A stretch of DNA of 38,051 nt from Mollicutes bacterium (lineage in GTDB: Bacteria > Bacillota_I > Bacilli_A > RF39 > UBA660): NCBI GenBank assembly GCA_003559495.1, contig PWLE01000033.1, positions 1-38,051 on the forward strand, written 5' to 3'. The number at the start of each line of letters is the position of its first letter. Position 1 is the stretch's first letter. A model generated the notes under the pieces. That model searched no databases. It was not told the origin of the DNA and saw only the letters and a program-made list of their open reading frames with translations. A program made the translations under genes and the position numbers. This document shows positions 14,507 through 22,196 of the stretch, piece after piece.

Positions 14507-15738
14507 GCAATTTCCTCCTTTGCTCGTTGTACTTTATTACGCAAATTAATATTGGCAGGACAAACATAAGAACAAAGACCACATCCAACACACTTTTGCG
14601 GACGAAATTGCTTTAAATTATCAGTTGCCTCATTAATTAAAACTGGTGACAATTTAGCTGGACAAGCTAAAACACAAGCCCCGCAGCGAAGACAAGTTTC
14701 TTCTTTACACTCTTCTAAAGCAGTAATTATACTAACAGCCGTTAAATCACTACTGACTACTAATTCATAACTAGCAATGCTCTCCCCCATTAAAGGACCA
14801 TTGGCGATTAACATTTTAGAACCTTCTTCTAAGCCGCCTAAAAAATCAATAACATCACTAACCAACGTGCCATTTTTTACTAAAACATTAGCTGGTTTTT
14901 CTAATTTATCACCGCTAAAAGTAACCACTCTTTGTATAAGGGGCTGGTGATATTTTAAAGTTTCATAAATGGCATACATGGTCGCAACACCATTAACGAC
15001 AATTCCTTTTTCGATCGGATAATTTTTATATTTTTCTTTTTTAATTCGCCAAACTAAATCTCTCTCCCACCCCGAAGCATAATAATCAGGCACTTCTACT
15101 AATTTTAATTTAACATAAGTTCCAATATAATTTTTGATAATTTTTTTTATCAACAAATCATTTTTTTTAATTGCGATTATTCCTTCATTCATACCAAAAA
15201 TCTCCACTAAAGCATCCATTACCTCTAAAATTTCTTCACATTTGTTATTAATTAAAATTGCATCACTACTAGTATCTGGATCTGATTCCACGGCATTAAC
15301 AATTAATGTTTTTAAATCATTATCATATTTTACATAAGTCGGAAAGGCGGTACCACTTAATCCTACAACGCCACTTTCCTTTAACTTATTAATAACTTCT
15401 TCTTTAGTATAATCATATAATTGATATTCTTTATCATCTAACTGATCAACAAAATCATTTTCAATGACCAAGCATTTTACTTTTTTATTATTAAGATAAT
15501 ATTTTTGTTCAAAACCAAGCACCTTACCACTAATAGGAGCATGAAGGGGCACTTTTAAATCACCCTTGCTTTTAGCCACCATATCACCTTCAACAACATA
15601 GTCATCTTTTTTTACTAAAACCGTTATATCCTCACTTTTATGAGCCACAAGTGGCAAATAAACTTTATTAGGATTTAAATACTTTTTAAAAGGATAAATT
15701 TCCTTAATTGTTTTTTCTAAACGAATACCACGACTCAT
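14503..15738 (-). CDS. rnfC: Rnf electron transport complex subunit RnfC (divergent)
   Basis: RnfC is the cytoplasmic NAD+-interacting subunit. The order is normal: N-terminal barrel-sandwich region (about 25-95), NuoF-like Rossmann/FMN part, SLBB-like segment, then two [4Fe-4S] motifs, CLRCGACVLACP and CVGCGLCSYVCP, near the C-terminus. The length of 411 is a little short. The NuoF-like glycine loop is GLSGTAFPT rather than GMGGAGFPT, and the next block reads NAVESDPDT rather than NAAECEPY. ATG at 15738 follows GGAGG. It is the first gene of the operon C-DG-E-A-B, the canonical Rnf order. Confidence 0.92.
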   Translation of the reverse strand: MSRGIRLEKTIKEIYPFKKYLNPNKVYLPLVAHKSEDITVLVKKDDYVVEGDMVAKSKGDLKVPLHAPISGKVLGFEQKYYLNNKKVKCLVIENDFVDQLDDKEYQLYDYTKEEVINKLKESGVVGLSGTAFPTYVKYDNDLKTLIVNAVESDPDTSSDAILINNKCEEILEVMDALVEIFGMNEGIIAIKKNDLLIKKIIKNYIGTYVKLKLVEVPDYYASGWERDLVWRIKKEKYKNYPIEKGIVVNGVATMYAIYETLKYHQPLIQRVVTFSGDKLEKPANVLVKNGTLVSDVIDFLGGLEEGSKMLIANGPLMGESIASYELVVSSDLTAVSIITALEECKEETCLRCGACVLACPAKLSPVLINEATDNLKQFRPQKCVGCGLCSYVCPANINLRNKVQRAKEEIA

Positions 15739-15760
15739 AACTATACCTCCACTTTAATTC

Positions 15761-15766
15761 ATTATA
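15761..15766 (-). promoter_or_regulatory. Probable -10 of the rnf operon promoter
   Basis: Minus-strand TATAAT at 15761-15766, 22 bases before rnfC. At 17-base spacing the -35 would fall in the T-run of the preceding terminator and is not recognisable, so the promoter is likely but its -35 is weak. Confidence 0.5.
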
Positions 15767-15779
15767 TCATTTTTTCCAT

Positions 15780-15807
15780 AAAAAAAAACAGCTAATTTTG
15801 CTGTTTT
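15780..15807 (-). terminator. Terminator of the Clp-like ATPase gene, overlapping its stop codon
   Basis: Minus-strand AAACAGC (15800-15806) pairs with GCTGTTT (15786-15792) around a 7-base loop, followed by nine T. The gene's TAG lies at the loop and 3' arm junction. Confidence 0.85.
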
Positions 15808-17546
15808 CTTGGCATTGTTTTTGTTTTTTGCAGTGTTTTTGTTTGATTTACCACAATATCCTCTTCAAAATCAATATCAAGTTGAGCATTTTTGTTTTCT
15901 AAATCTAATGCCATTAAAGGCGGAATAATGCGATCAGATAAAACTCGCAAAACATCACGCGCGCCATATTTTTCATAATTAATTTCCGAAATTAATTGTT
16001 CCAGCGCCGCCGGTTGCATATGAAATTGATAATCATAACCCCGTTCAACAAATTTTGCTTCTATTTTATCTAAACACATATCAATAATATCATAAATATT
16101 TTCTTTTTCTAAATGGCGAAAATAAACAATTTCATCAATACGATTAATAAACTCCGGTAACAAACGACTTTCAATCGCATCCTGATAAGCTTCCGCTTTA
16201 TTTAAATTATTGGCAAAACCAATCGGTGATTTACTTGCTTCAAAAGCGCCAATATTAGTTGTTAAAACAAAAATGACTTCACTAAAATCTATTTCCTTTT
16301 GCCGATTGTCACGTGCTTTTCCTTCATCAAAAATATGCAAAAAAAGATCTAATACTTGCGGATGAGCTTTTTCTATTTCGTCTAATAAAATTATAGCTTG
16401 CGGAGTATATGCTACGCGATCAAAAACTTTATTGTTACCATCATCATAACCAACATATCCTGGTGGCGAACCATGAATTTTACTAACACTATGTGATTCT
16501 TTATATTCACTCATATCCATTCTAATTAATTGATAATCAGCATATTTGCTAAGTAATTTAGCGGTTTCTGTTTTCCCAACCCCAGTTGGTCCAGCAAAAA
16601 GAAAAACTCCTTTCGCACCCGTTTCTTTTATGCCACTAAAATCCAAAACTTGCCAGCGACGGACAACTTGTTCGATTTGTGAATCTTGACCAACAATATT
16701 CTCCTTCAAATATATTGCCATTTTTTCAAAATCAATTTTTTTTGATTGCTCCCCTTCTGCTAATTGAAGCGGTTCTTTTTTTTGTAAAATTGGTTCTGCA
16801 TTTTCAAAGTTTTGCTCTTCATTCATTAATGCTTCATCAATCATTTCCCATAAATCTTCAATTTCAACTTCATTTTGATCAAAATTTGTTAACACCGCTT
16901 CAACAATTTCATCAATAAATTTTTGTTCTTTTTCTAAACTATCAAATAAAGAATAATGATATTGATCAGATTGTAATTCGGTAGTAAAAATTATTAATTC
17001 TTGACTGCCCAATATTTCTTTTTCATCCTCATTAGCATTTATGATATCAAGTAAACTTTCCATGTAACATAAGCCACCGATGCGAACTTCAATCGCCATT
17101 AAATCATTAGAACAATGATTTAAAGCCATCGTATCATATTTACAAATGTTAACAAGTTGCTTTTTAATTTTTTCAATTTTAGTTTTTCTTCTACTTATTG
17201 CTCTTGCTAAATTACTATCTAATCGCTTAATAATATCTTTAAAATCAACTGGCAATTCCTTTTTCTCTCCTAAATTAACAACACCATAATATAAATAAAG
17301 CAGTTGCGTTTGCAAACCGTAATGACCGAAATTTTTAAAATTGCGACGAAAATTCGGACATTCTTCATAATATTTTGTCATTAATATTAAAAAAGGATTA
17401 ATCTCAGCATCTTCTTGAAAGTACATTAAATTAAATATTTCATCTTTTTCGGTGAAATTACGCGCAATAATATTTCTTTCAATTCTTTCTACCGGAATAT
17501 TTTCCTTTTGTGCAAATGGCAATAACCTTCGATGTAATTCTTTCAT
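15792..17546 (-). CDS. Single-ring Clp/HSP100-type AAA+ unfoldase with novel N-terminal domain
   Basis: The C-terminal half is a ClpA/ClpB/ClpC D2-type AAA+ module: Walker A GPTGVGKT (319-326), pore loop GYVG (363-366), Walker B ILLDE (386-390), sensor-1 TTN (431), arginine finger in EFINRID (Arg469), sensor-2 GAR (528-530) and the D2-small domain. Between sensor 1 and the arginine finger is IGF (442-444), at the place where ClpA and ClpC carry their IGF/VGF ClpP-docking loop. No D1 ring is present; residues 1-270 are an alpha-helical, charged region that I do not recognise. It is monocistronic with its own promoter and terminator. A ClpP partnership and role in regulated proteolysis are inferred. 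Confidence 0.85.
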   Translation of the reverse strand: MKELHRRLLPFAQKENIPVERIERNIIARNFTEKDEIFNLMYFQEDAEINPFLILMTKYYEECPNFRRNFKNFGHYGLQTQLLYLYYGVVNLGEKKELPVDFKDIIKRLDSNLARAISRRKTKIEKIKKQLVNICKYDTMALNHCSNDLMAIEVRIGGLCYMESLLDIINANEDEKEILGSQELIIFTTELQSDQYHYSLFDSLEKEQKFIDEIVEAVLTNFDQNEVEIEDLWEMIDEALMNEEQNFENAEPILQKKEPLQLAEGEQSKKIDFEKMAIYLKENIVGQDSQIEQVVRRWQVLDFSGIKETGAKGVFLFAGPTGVGKTETAKLLSKYADYQLIRMDMSEYKESHSVSKIHGSPPGYVGYDDGNNKVFDRVAYTPQAIILLDEIEKAHPQVLDLFLHIFDEGKARDNRQKEIDFSEVIFVLTTNIGAFEASKSPIGFANNLNKAEAYQDAIESRLLPEFINRIDEIVYFRHLEKENIYDIIDMCLDKIEAKFVERGYDYQFHMQPAALEQLISEINYEKYGARDVLRVLSDRIIPPLMALDLENKNAQLDIDFEEDIVVNQTKTLQKTKTMPRKQQN

Positions 17547-17585
17547 AAAATCAAAAACCCCCCTCAGTTTTATTTAATAGCAAAT

Positions 17586-17614
17586 ATAATACTATATTTA
17601 ATGTTCATTGTAAA
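17586..17614 (-). promoter_or_regulatory. Promoter of the Clp-like ATPase gene
   Basis: Minus-strand TTTACA (17609-17614), 17-base spacer, TATTAT (17586-17591). The start would be about 33 bases before the ATG, which also has GAGGGGGG upstream. I see no CIRCE or CtsR-like operator repeat. Confidence 0.7.
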
Positions 17615-17623
17615 GCATTTCAT

Positions 17624-17664
17624 AAAAAAAAGCCCGAACAAAAAAAATTTCTTACTCGGGTGAT
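17624..17664 (-). terminator. Terminator of the pyk-to-hydrolase operon
   Basis: Minus-strand ACCCGA (ending 17656) and TCGGGC (17632-17637) form a stem around an 18-base loop that is itself T-rich, then eight T. It is 36 bases after the hydrolase stop. Confidence 0.75.
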
Positions 17665-17699
17665 TTATTCCCTTTTATTATCACTTTATATTTTCTTCT

Positions 17700-18209
17700 T
17701 CATAAATAAGGGTTGTTTTGTTTTTCATAATCAAGGGTTGTTGTGGGACCATGGCCAGGATAAATATTATAATTTTTAGTTAACACTTTTAATTTGTCTA
17801 AACTTTTTTGCATTTCCTTATCACAGCCACCCGGCAAATCAGTTCGGCCAATTCCTTCATTAAAAACAAAATCACCGGTAAAAATATCATTTTCAAAAAC
17901 AAAAGAAACCGAATCTTCTTTATGTCCTTTATTTAAAACAACTTCAAAAGAAAAACTTTTCGTTTTTTGCTTTCCTAAAGTTTTAAAATTAAAAACTGTC
18001 GTACAATGATGCTTTAATAAATCACTTAACGCCCCCACATGGTCAAAATGATAATGCGTTACTAAAATTCCTTCTAATTCATAACCTTCAATTGCTTTGG
18101 CAATTTTTCGATAATCATCACCTGGATCAACTACTAAACAACTTTCATTTTGATATAAAACATAACAATTAGTTTCTAATAATCCTACTACTAATCTTTC
18201 AACTTTCAT
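17700..18209 (-). CDS. Short YqgX/glyoxalase II-like metallo-beta-lactamase-fold hydrolase
   Basis: Cytoplasmic MBL-fold hydrolase. The dinuclear metal motif THYHFDH (His52, His54, Asp56, His57) is intact, with GHKEDS (His), FTGDFVF (Asp), the family stretch IGRTDLPGG and the last His in YPGHGPTTT, ending EKQNNPYL. At 169 residues it is about 40 shorter than YqgX proteins; the missing part lies between the HxHxDH motif and the next His, and the usual HTPGHTPGS is reduced to LNKGHKEDS. The ATG at 18209 lies inside rnhB (11-base overlap) behind GGAGG. Confidence 0.88.
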   Translation of the reverse strand: MKVERLVVGLLETNCYVLYQNESCLVVDPGDDYRKIAKAIEGYELEGILVTHYHFDHVGALSDLLKHHCTTVFNFKTLGKQKTKSFSFEVVLNKGHKEDSVSFVFENDIFTGDFVFNEGIGRTDLPGGCDKEMQKSLDKLKVLTKNYNIYPGHGPTTTLDYEKQNNPYL

Positions 18210-18807
18210 CTAATGCCTCCTTTACTGGCTTAAAACTACAACGATGGCATGCAACAACACCATATTTTTTTATTAATTCTAAATGCCTTTTTGTGGCATA
18301 TCCTTTATGATTTTTAAACTCATATTGCGGATATTTTTGATCAATTTTCATCATTAAACCATCACGATAAACCTTGGCGATAATAGAAGCAGCAGCAATA
18401 CTAATACTTTTTTGATCGCCTTTAATTATTACTGTACTATCAATATCAAGATTTAAAGAAACTGCATCTATTAAAACATGCTCAACTGCTATTTTTTTAG
18501 CAACTAATTTTATCGCTTTGGTCATGGCTTTTTTCGTTGCTTGATAAATATTCAATTTATCAATATCACGAACTGAAATGGCGACAATAGCATATGCTAA
18601 AGCCTCTTTTTTTATTATTTTTGCTAATGCTTCTCTTTTTTTCACACTTAATTGCTTAGAATCTTTTATCTCTTTTAAATTATAACCTGGCGGAAGCACA
18701 ACACAAGCTGCCACAACTGGTCCTGCCAATGGACCCCGACCAACTTCATCAACGCCGGCAACAATAGTTTGCTTTTTTAAATTTAATGCTTTTTCAATTT
18801 GATTCAT
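18199..18807 (-). CDS. rnhB: Ribonuclease HII
   Basis: Removes ribonucleotides from DNA and RNA-DNA hybrids. The type 2 RNase H signature is present: GVDEVGRGPLAGPVVAA (catalytic Asp-Glu), the KDSKQLS block, LIDAVSL and the later Asp region, and the conserved YPQYEFKNHKGYATKRH. Length 202 is typical. The ATG is directly next to the pcm stop and its GGAG ribosome site lies within pcm, indicating coupling. Confidence 0.96.
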   Translation of the reverse strand: MNQIEKALNLKKQTIVAGVDEVGRGPLAGPVVAACVVLPPGYNLKEIKDSKQLSVKKREALAKIIKKEALAYAIVAISVRDIDKLNIYQATKKAMTKAIKLVAKKIAVEHVLIDAVSLNLDIDSTVIIKGDQKSISIAAASIIAKVYRDGLMMKIDQKYPQYEFKNHKGYATKRHLELIKKYGVVACHRCSFKPVKEALDES

Positions 18808-19401
18808 CTATTTCTCCTGCATTGGTACAAAAGCAAAACCATGATAAACTTCTTCCTTAATCGTCTCACCTTTTTTTACAAACTTATAAATAGCGGAATT
18901 AATAGGACAAAGTAATATACCACCATCATTTAACTGATTTAATAAATATTCTGGTTTTTTAGCAAAAGTAGCACTTACTAAAATCCGATCAAACGGTGCT
19001 TTTTCAGGTAAGCCTTTAAAGCCACTTTTCTGATAAATTTTAATATTACTATTTTTTAACACCTTTTTTGATTTACTAACTAATGAAGAATTAATTTCTA
19101 AACCTATAATTTCGGCATCATTTGCAATTTCATTCATTAATGCTAAAACATAACCTGATCCAGAACCAATTTCTAATATTTTTTGCTCATCTTTTAATTC
19201 TAACCACTCTAGCATATAAGCAATTGTTTGGGGCTGGGAGATGGTTGCTCCTTCCCCAATGGGCAGTGGTCCATCAATATAGGCGTATGCTTGATATTCC
19301 GCTGGCACAAATTTTTCCCGTGGCACCTTTTCAAAAGCCTTAATAATTTGCTCAGAGAAACCTTTTCCTTCTAATTTTCTTATTAAATCTTCTTTTTTCA
19401 T
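18808..19401 (-). CDS. pcm: Protein-L-isoaspartate O-methyltransferase family protein
   Basis: SAM-dependent methyltransferase. The PCMT-specific N-terminal region is present: VPREKFVP, then GATISQPQTIAYML, which forms the substrate lid. Motif I of the Rossmann fold is ILEIGSGSGYVLALM and an acidic residue follows at GLEINSSLV. PCMT repairs L-isoaspartyl residues in aged proteins. It starts with a TAATG overlap to leuS. Length 197 is a little shorter than the usual 205-215. Function follows from family; no direct evidence for isoaspartate specificity. Confidence 0.88.
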   Translation of the reverse strand: MKKEDLIRKLEGKGFSEQIIKAFEKVPREKFVPAEYQAYAYIDGPLPIGEGATISQPQTIAYMLEWLELKDEQKILEIGSGSGYVLALMNEIANDAEIIGLEINSSLVSKSKKVLKNSNIKIYQKSGFKGLPEKAPFDRILVSATFAKKPEYLLNQLNDGGILLCPINSAIYKFVKKGETIKEEVYHGFAFVPMQEK

Positions 19402-21818
19402 TATATCACCACAATATTCACTAATTTATTTTCAATAACAATTATTTTTTTTATTTCCTTATTGGCAACATGCTTTTGCACATTTTCAATTTCTAAAGCT
19501 TTTGCTTCCATTTCCTTTTGCGAAATATCACTTGCTACTTCCATCCGTCCCCGAACCTTACCATTAACTTGAACAACCATTTCAATTTTTTCAATGATAA
19601 TTTTCGCTTCATCATATTCCGGCCAACCATAATTAAAAACGCTATATTCATTTTTTAAAAGCGACCATAATTCTTCTGCTAAATGCGGTGTAAAAACAGC
19701 TATTAATTTAATAAATATTTCGCCAACCATTTTATTTTTTACTTGTTTCTCTTCAATATAATTATATAAACTTCTAATTTTCGCAATCGCCGTATTATAT
19801 TTTAAAGCTTCAATATCAATTGTAACATTTTTTATTGTTTCATGAACTAAATTTATTAATTCTTGATTACAATGATCAGCAAATTCTTTTTCTTCCCAAG
19901 CATCAACACTAGAAAAATATTCATAAACTCGCTCAATAAAACGTTTCGCTCCTTTTATTCCGCTATCAGAATAATCGCCACCTTCTTGATAAGGTCCTAA
20001 AAACATTAAATACATTCGTAATGAATCAGTCCCATATTTTTCTAAATGATCATCAGGATTAACGACATTTCCTTTTGATTTACTCATTTTATGACCATCT
20101 TTAATAATCGTTCCATGAGCGCGAAATTTAACAAAGGGCTCTTCAAAATTAATATACCCTAAATCCTTAAAAACCATTGTTATAAAACGCGTATACATTA
20201 AATGCAATACGGCATGTTCATTACCACCAATATACATATCAACTGGCAACCATTTTTTAATCAATTGTTGATCAAAAATTTGGCTATCATCATGAGCACT
20301 TGGATAACGGAAAAAATACCACGCCGAATCTAAAAAATTATCCATAACATCGGTTTCTCGTTTTGCTTCGCCATGGCATTTAGGACATTTAGTATTCACA
20401 AATTCGATAATATTTGCTAAAGGTGACGTTCCTTCTCCTTTTGGGCGAAAATCTTCAACCTCCGGCAATAATACTGGCAAATCTTCTTCTGGAACTGGTA
20501 CCGTCCCACATTGCGAACAATAAACAATTGGAATCGGTGGTCCCCAATAGCGTTGTCTTGAAATACACCAATCATGAAGACGATAATTAATTTCCTCTTT
20601 AGCTTTATTCTCGCCAATTAACCACGCATTAATTTTATAAATTGCTTCACGATTAGACAGTTCATTAAAAGCTTCAGAATTAATTAAAACGCCATCATCA
20701 ACATAGGCTGTTTTTTTATCAAAAACTTCTTTTCCTTTGATAACTTCAACAACTGGCAATTGATATTTATTAGCAAAATCTAAATCGCGCTGATCATGAG
20801 CGGGCACAGCCATAATAGCACCAGTACCATATGTCATTAAAACATAATCAGAAATCCAAATCGGAATTTTTTCATTATTAGCGGGATTAATAGCATAAGA
20901 ACCAGTAAAGACGCCCGTTTTTTCTTTTTCAATACTTTCGCGGTCAATATTAGTTTTTCTTTGTGCTGCTTGCACATATTCATTAACTTCTTTTTCAAAT
21001 TCACTAGTAACTAATTTTCCTAACAAAGGATGTTCCGGCGCTAATACTAAATAAGTAGCACCAAAAATAGTATCAGGACGCGTCGTAAACACTTCTATTT
21101 GTTCTTTTAAATCAGCAATCGGGAAACTAATTCGCAATCCTTCAGATCGCCCAATCCAACGTCGTTGCGCAATTTTAGTTGATTCCGACCAATCAATCCA
21201 ATTTAAATTATCCAAAAGTTGCTGCGCATAATTTGTTATTTTAAAAAACCATTGTTCGGTTTCTTTTTTTGTTATTGCCGTTTTACAACGCTCACAAAAA
21301 CCATTAACAACTTGCTCATTGGCTAATACCGTTAAACAAGATGGACACCAATTAACAGCTGATTTTTTCTTATATGCCAAATTGTTTTTATATAATTGCA
21401 AGAAAATCCATTGCGTCCACCTATAATACTTGGGATCTGTGGTATCAACTTGATGTTTCCAATCAAACATAACCCCTAATTTTTTTAATTGTCGCTCGCG
21501 AAAATTTTCAATATTGCGAGGAATTAATTCCAAGGGATGAATTCCTACTTTAATAGCATAATTTTCACTATGAATCCCAAAAGCATCAAAACCCATGGGT
21601 TCAAAAACATCATGCCCTTGTAGTCTTTTAAAACGCCCATAAATATCCGAGCCAATATAAGCAAAAACATTTCCCATATGTAATCCTTCGGCCGAAGGAT
21701 AGGGAAACATCATTAAATTATAAAAAGGATTTTTTGCCGTTTGCAAATCCGTTTCATGTAATTTTGTTTTTTCCCATTGTTGTTGCCACTTATTTTCATT
21801 TGCTCTTAAATCAAACAT
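19401..21818 (-). CDS. leuS: Leucyl-tRNA synthetase
   Basis: Class I synthetase of 805 residues. The HIGH-equivalent is PYPSAEGLHMGN (47-50, HMGN), as in the LeuS subgroup with GLHxGN; the KMSKS loop is GHKMSKSKGNV. A zinc-type set CPSC ... CERC follows the first Rossmann half and a second pair, CSQC and CPKC, lies before the catalytic site; the CP1 editing domain (TTRPDTIFGATY, GAIMAVPAHDQRDLDFA) is present. The ATG at 21818 has GAGGTG 6 bases upstream; the in-frame GTG at 21827 is part of that ribosome site. Unlike pheS, ileS and glyQS it has no T-box and sits inside the pyk operon. Confidence 0.97.
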   Translation of the reverse strand: MFDLRANENKWQQQWEKTKLHETDLQTAKNPFYNLMMFPYPSAEGLHMGNVFAYIGSDIYGRFKRLQGHDVFEPMGFDAFGIHSENYAIKVGIHPLELIPRNIENFRERQLKKLGVMFDWKHQVDTTDPKYYRWTQWIFLQLYKNNLAYKKKSAVNWCPSCLTVLANEQVVNGFCERCKTAITKKETEQWFFKITNYAQQLLDNLNWIDWSESTKIAQRRWIGRSEGLRISFPIADLKEQIEVFTTRPDTIFGATYLVLAPEHPLLGKLVTSEFEKEVNEYVQAAQRKTNIDRESIEKEKTGVFTGSYAINPANNEKIPIWISDYVLMTYGTGAIMAVPAHDQRDLDFANKYQLPVVEVIKGKEVFDKKTAYVDDGVLINSEAFNELSNREAIYKINAWLIGENKAKEEINYRLHDWCISRQRYWGPPIPIVYCSQCGTVPVPEEDLPVLLPEVEDFRPKGEGTSPLANIIEFVNTKCPKCHGEAKRETDVMDNFLDSAWYFFRYPSAHDDSQIFDQQLIKKWLPVDMYIGGNEHAVLHLMYTRFITMVFKDLGYINFEEPFVKFRAHGTIIKDGHKMSKSKGNVVNPDDHLEKYGTDSLRMYLMFLGPYQEGGDYSDSGIKGAKRFIERVYEYFSSVDAWEEKEFADHCNQELINLVHETIKNVTIDIEALKYNTAIAKIRSLYNYIEEKQVKNKMVGEIFIKLIAVFTPHLAEELWSLLKNEYSVFNYGWPEYDEAKIIIEKIEMVVQVNGKVRGRMEVASDISQKEMEAKALEIENVQKHVANKEIKKIIVIENKLVNIVVI

Positions 21819-22155
21819 TTTTTTCACCTCTTTTTAACCACCAGCCCAAAATATGAAATCCTAAAAGTTGTAATGCCACTACTACTAAAAAAGCAATCGC
21901 TATTTTTACCAAATAACTATCAAACATATCAATCACAATTAAAGCAATCGTAATTATCAAAGCATTATTAATGGCAATTAAATGCATCGTTTTCTCAACA
22001 TTAATCTTATCAAAAGATATTTGATAACGACTTCTTAAATATTTCATTTCCATGCTATCTTTAAACTTAACTAATTTATCTTTGCGCTTTAAAACAAAAT
22101 AATAATAAATCAAATAAACTAATAAAAAAATTGTTAAATAAAAAACCACCATCAT
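21811..22155 (-). CDS. Small membrane protein of unknown function upstream of leuS
   Basis: A 114-residue protein I do not recognise. It has an N-terminal membrane helix (about 2-21), a basic cytoplasmic stretch (KRKDKLVKFKD..., about 22-58) and two closely spaced helices (about 62-78 and 83-105), then a basic tail. ATG at 22155 has AAGGAG with 6-base spacing. The gene ends 8 bases inside leuS, and its last codons hold the leuS ribosome site, so the two are tightly coupled. Confidence 0.75.
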   Translation of the reverse strand: MMVVFYLTIFLLVYLIYYYFVLKRKDKLVKFKDSMEMKYLRSRYQISFDKINVEKTMHLIAINNALIITIALIVIDMFDSYLVKIAIAFLVVVALQLLGFHILGWWLKRGEKNV

Positions 22156-22196
22156 AAGAAACTCCTTTATAAAAACACGAATGTTTTATTATTATA

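Noticed and set aside
22172-22187. Hairpin with TTCG loop between the GH31-like gene and the small membrane gene as a terminator
   Set aside because: Only a 6-bp A/T-rich stem and directly before a ribosome site; the genes look co-transcribed.
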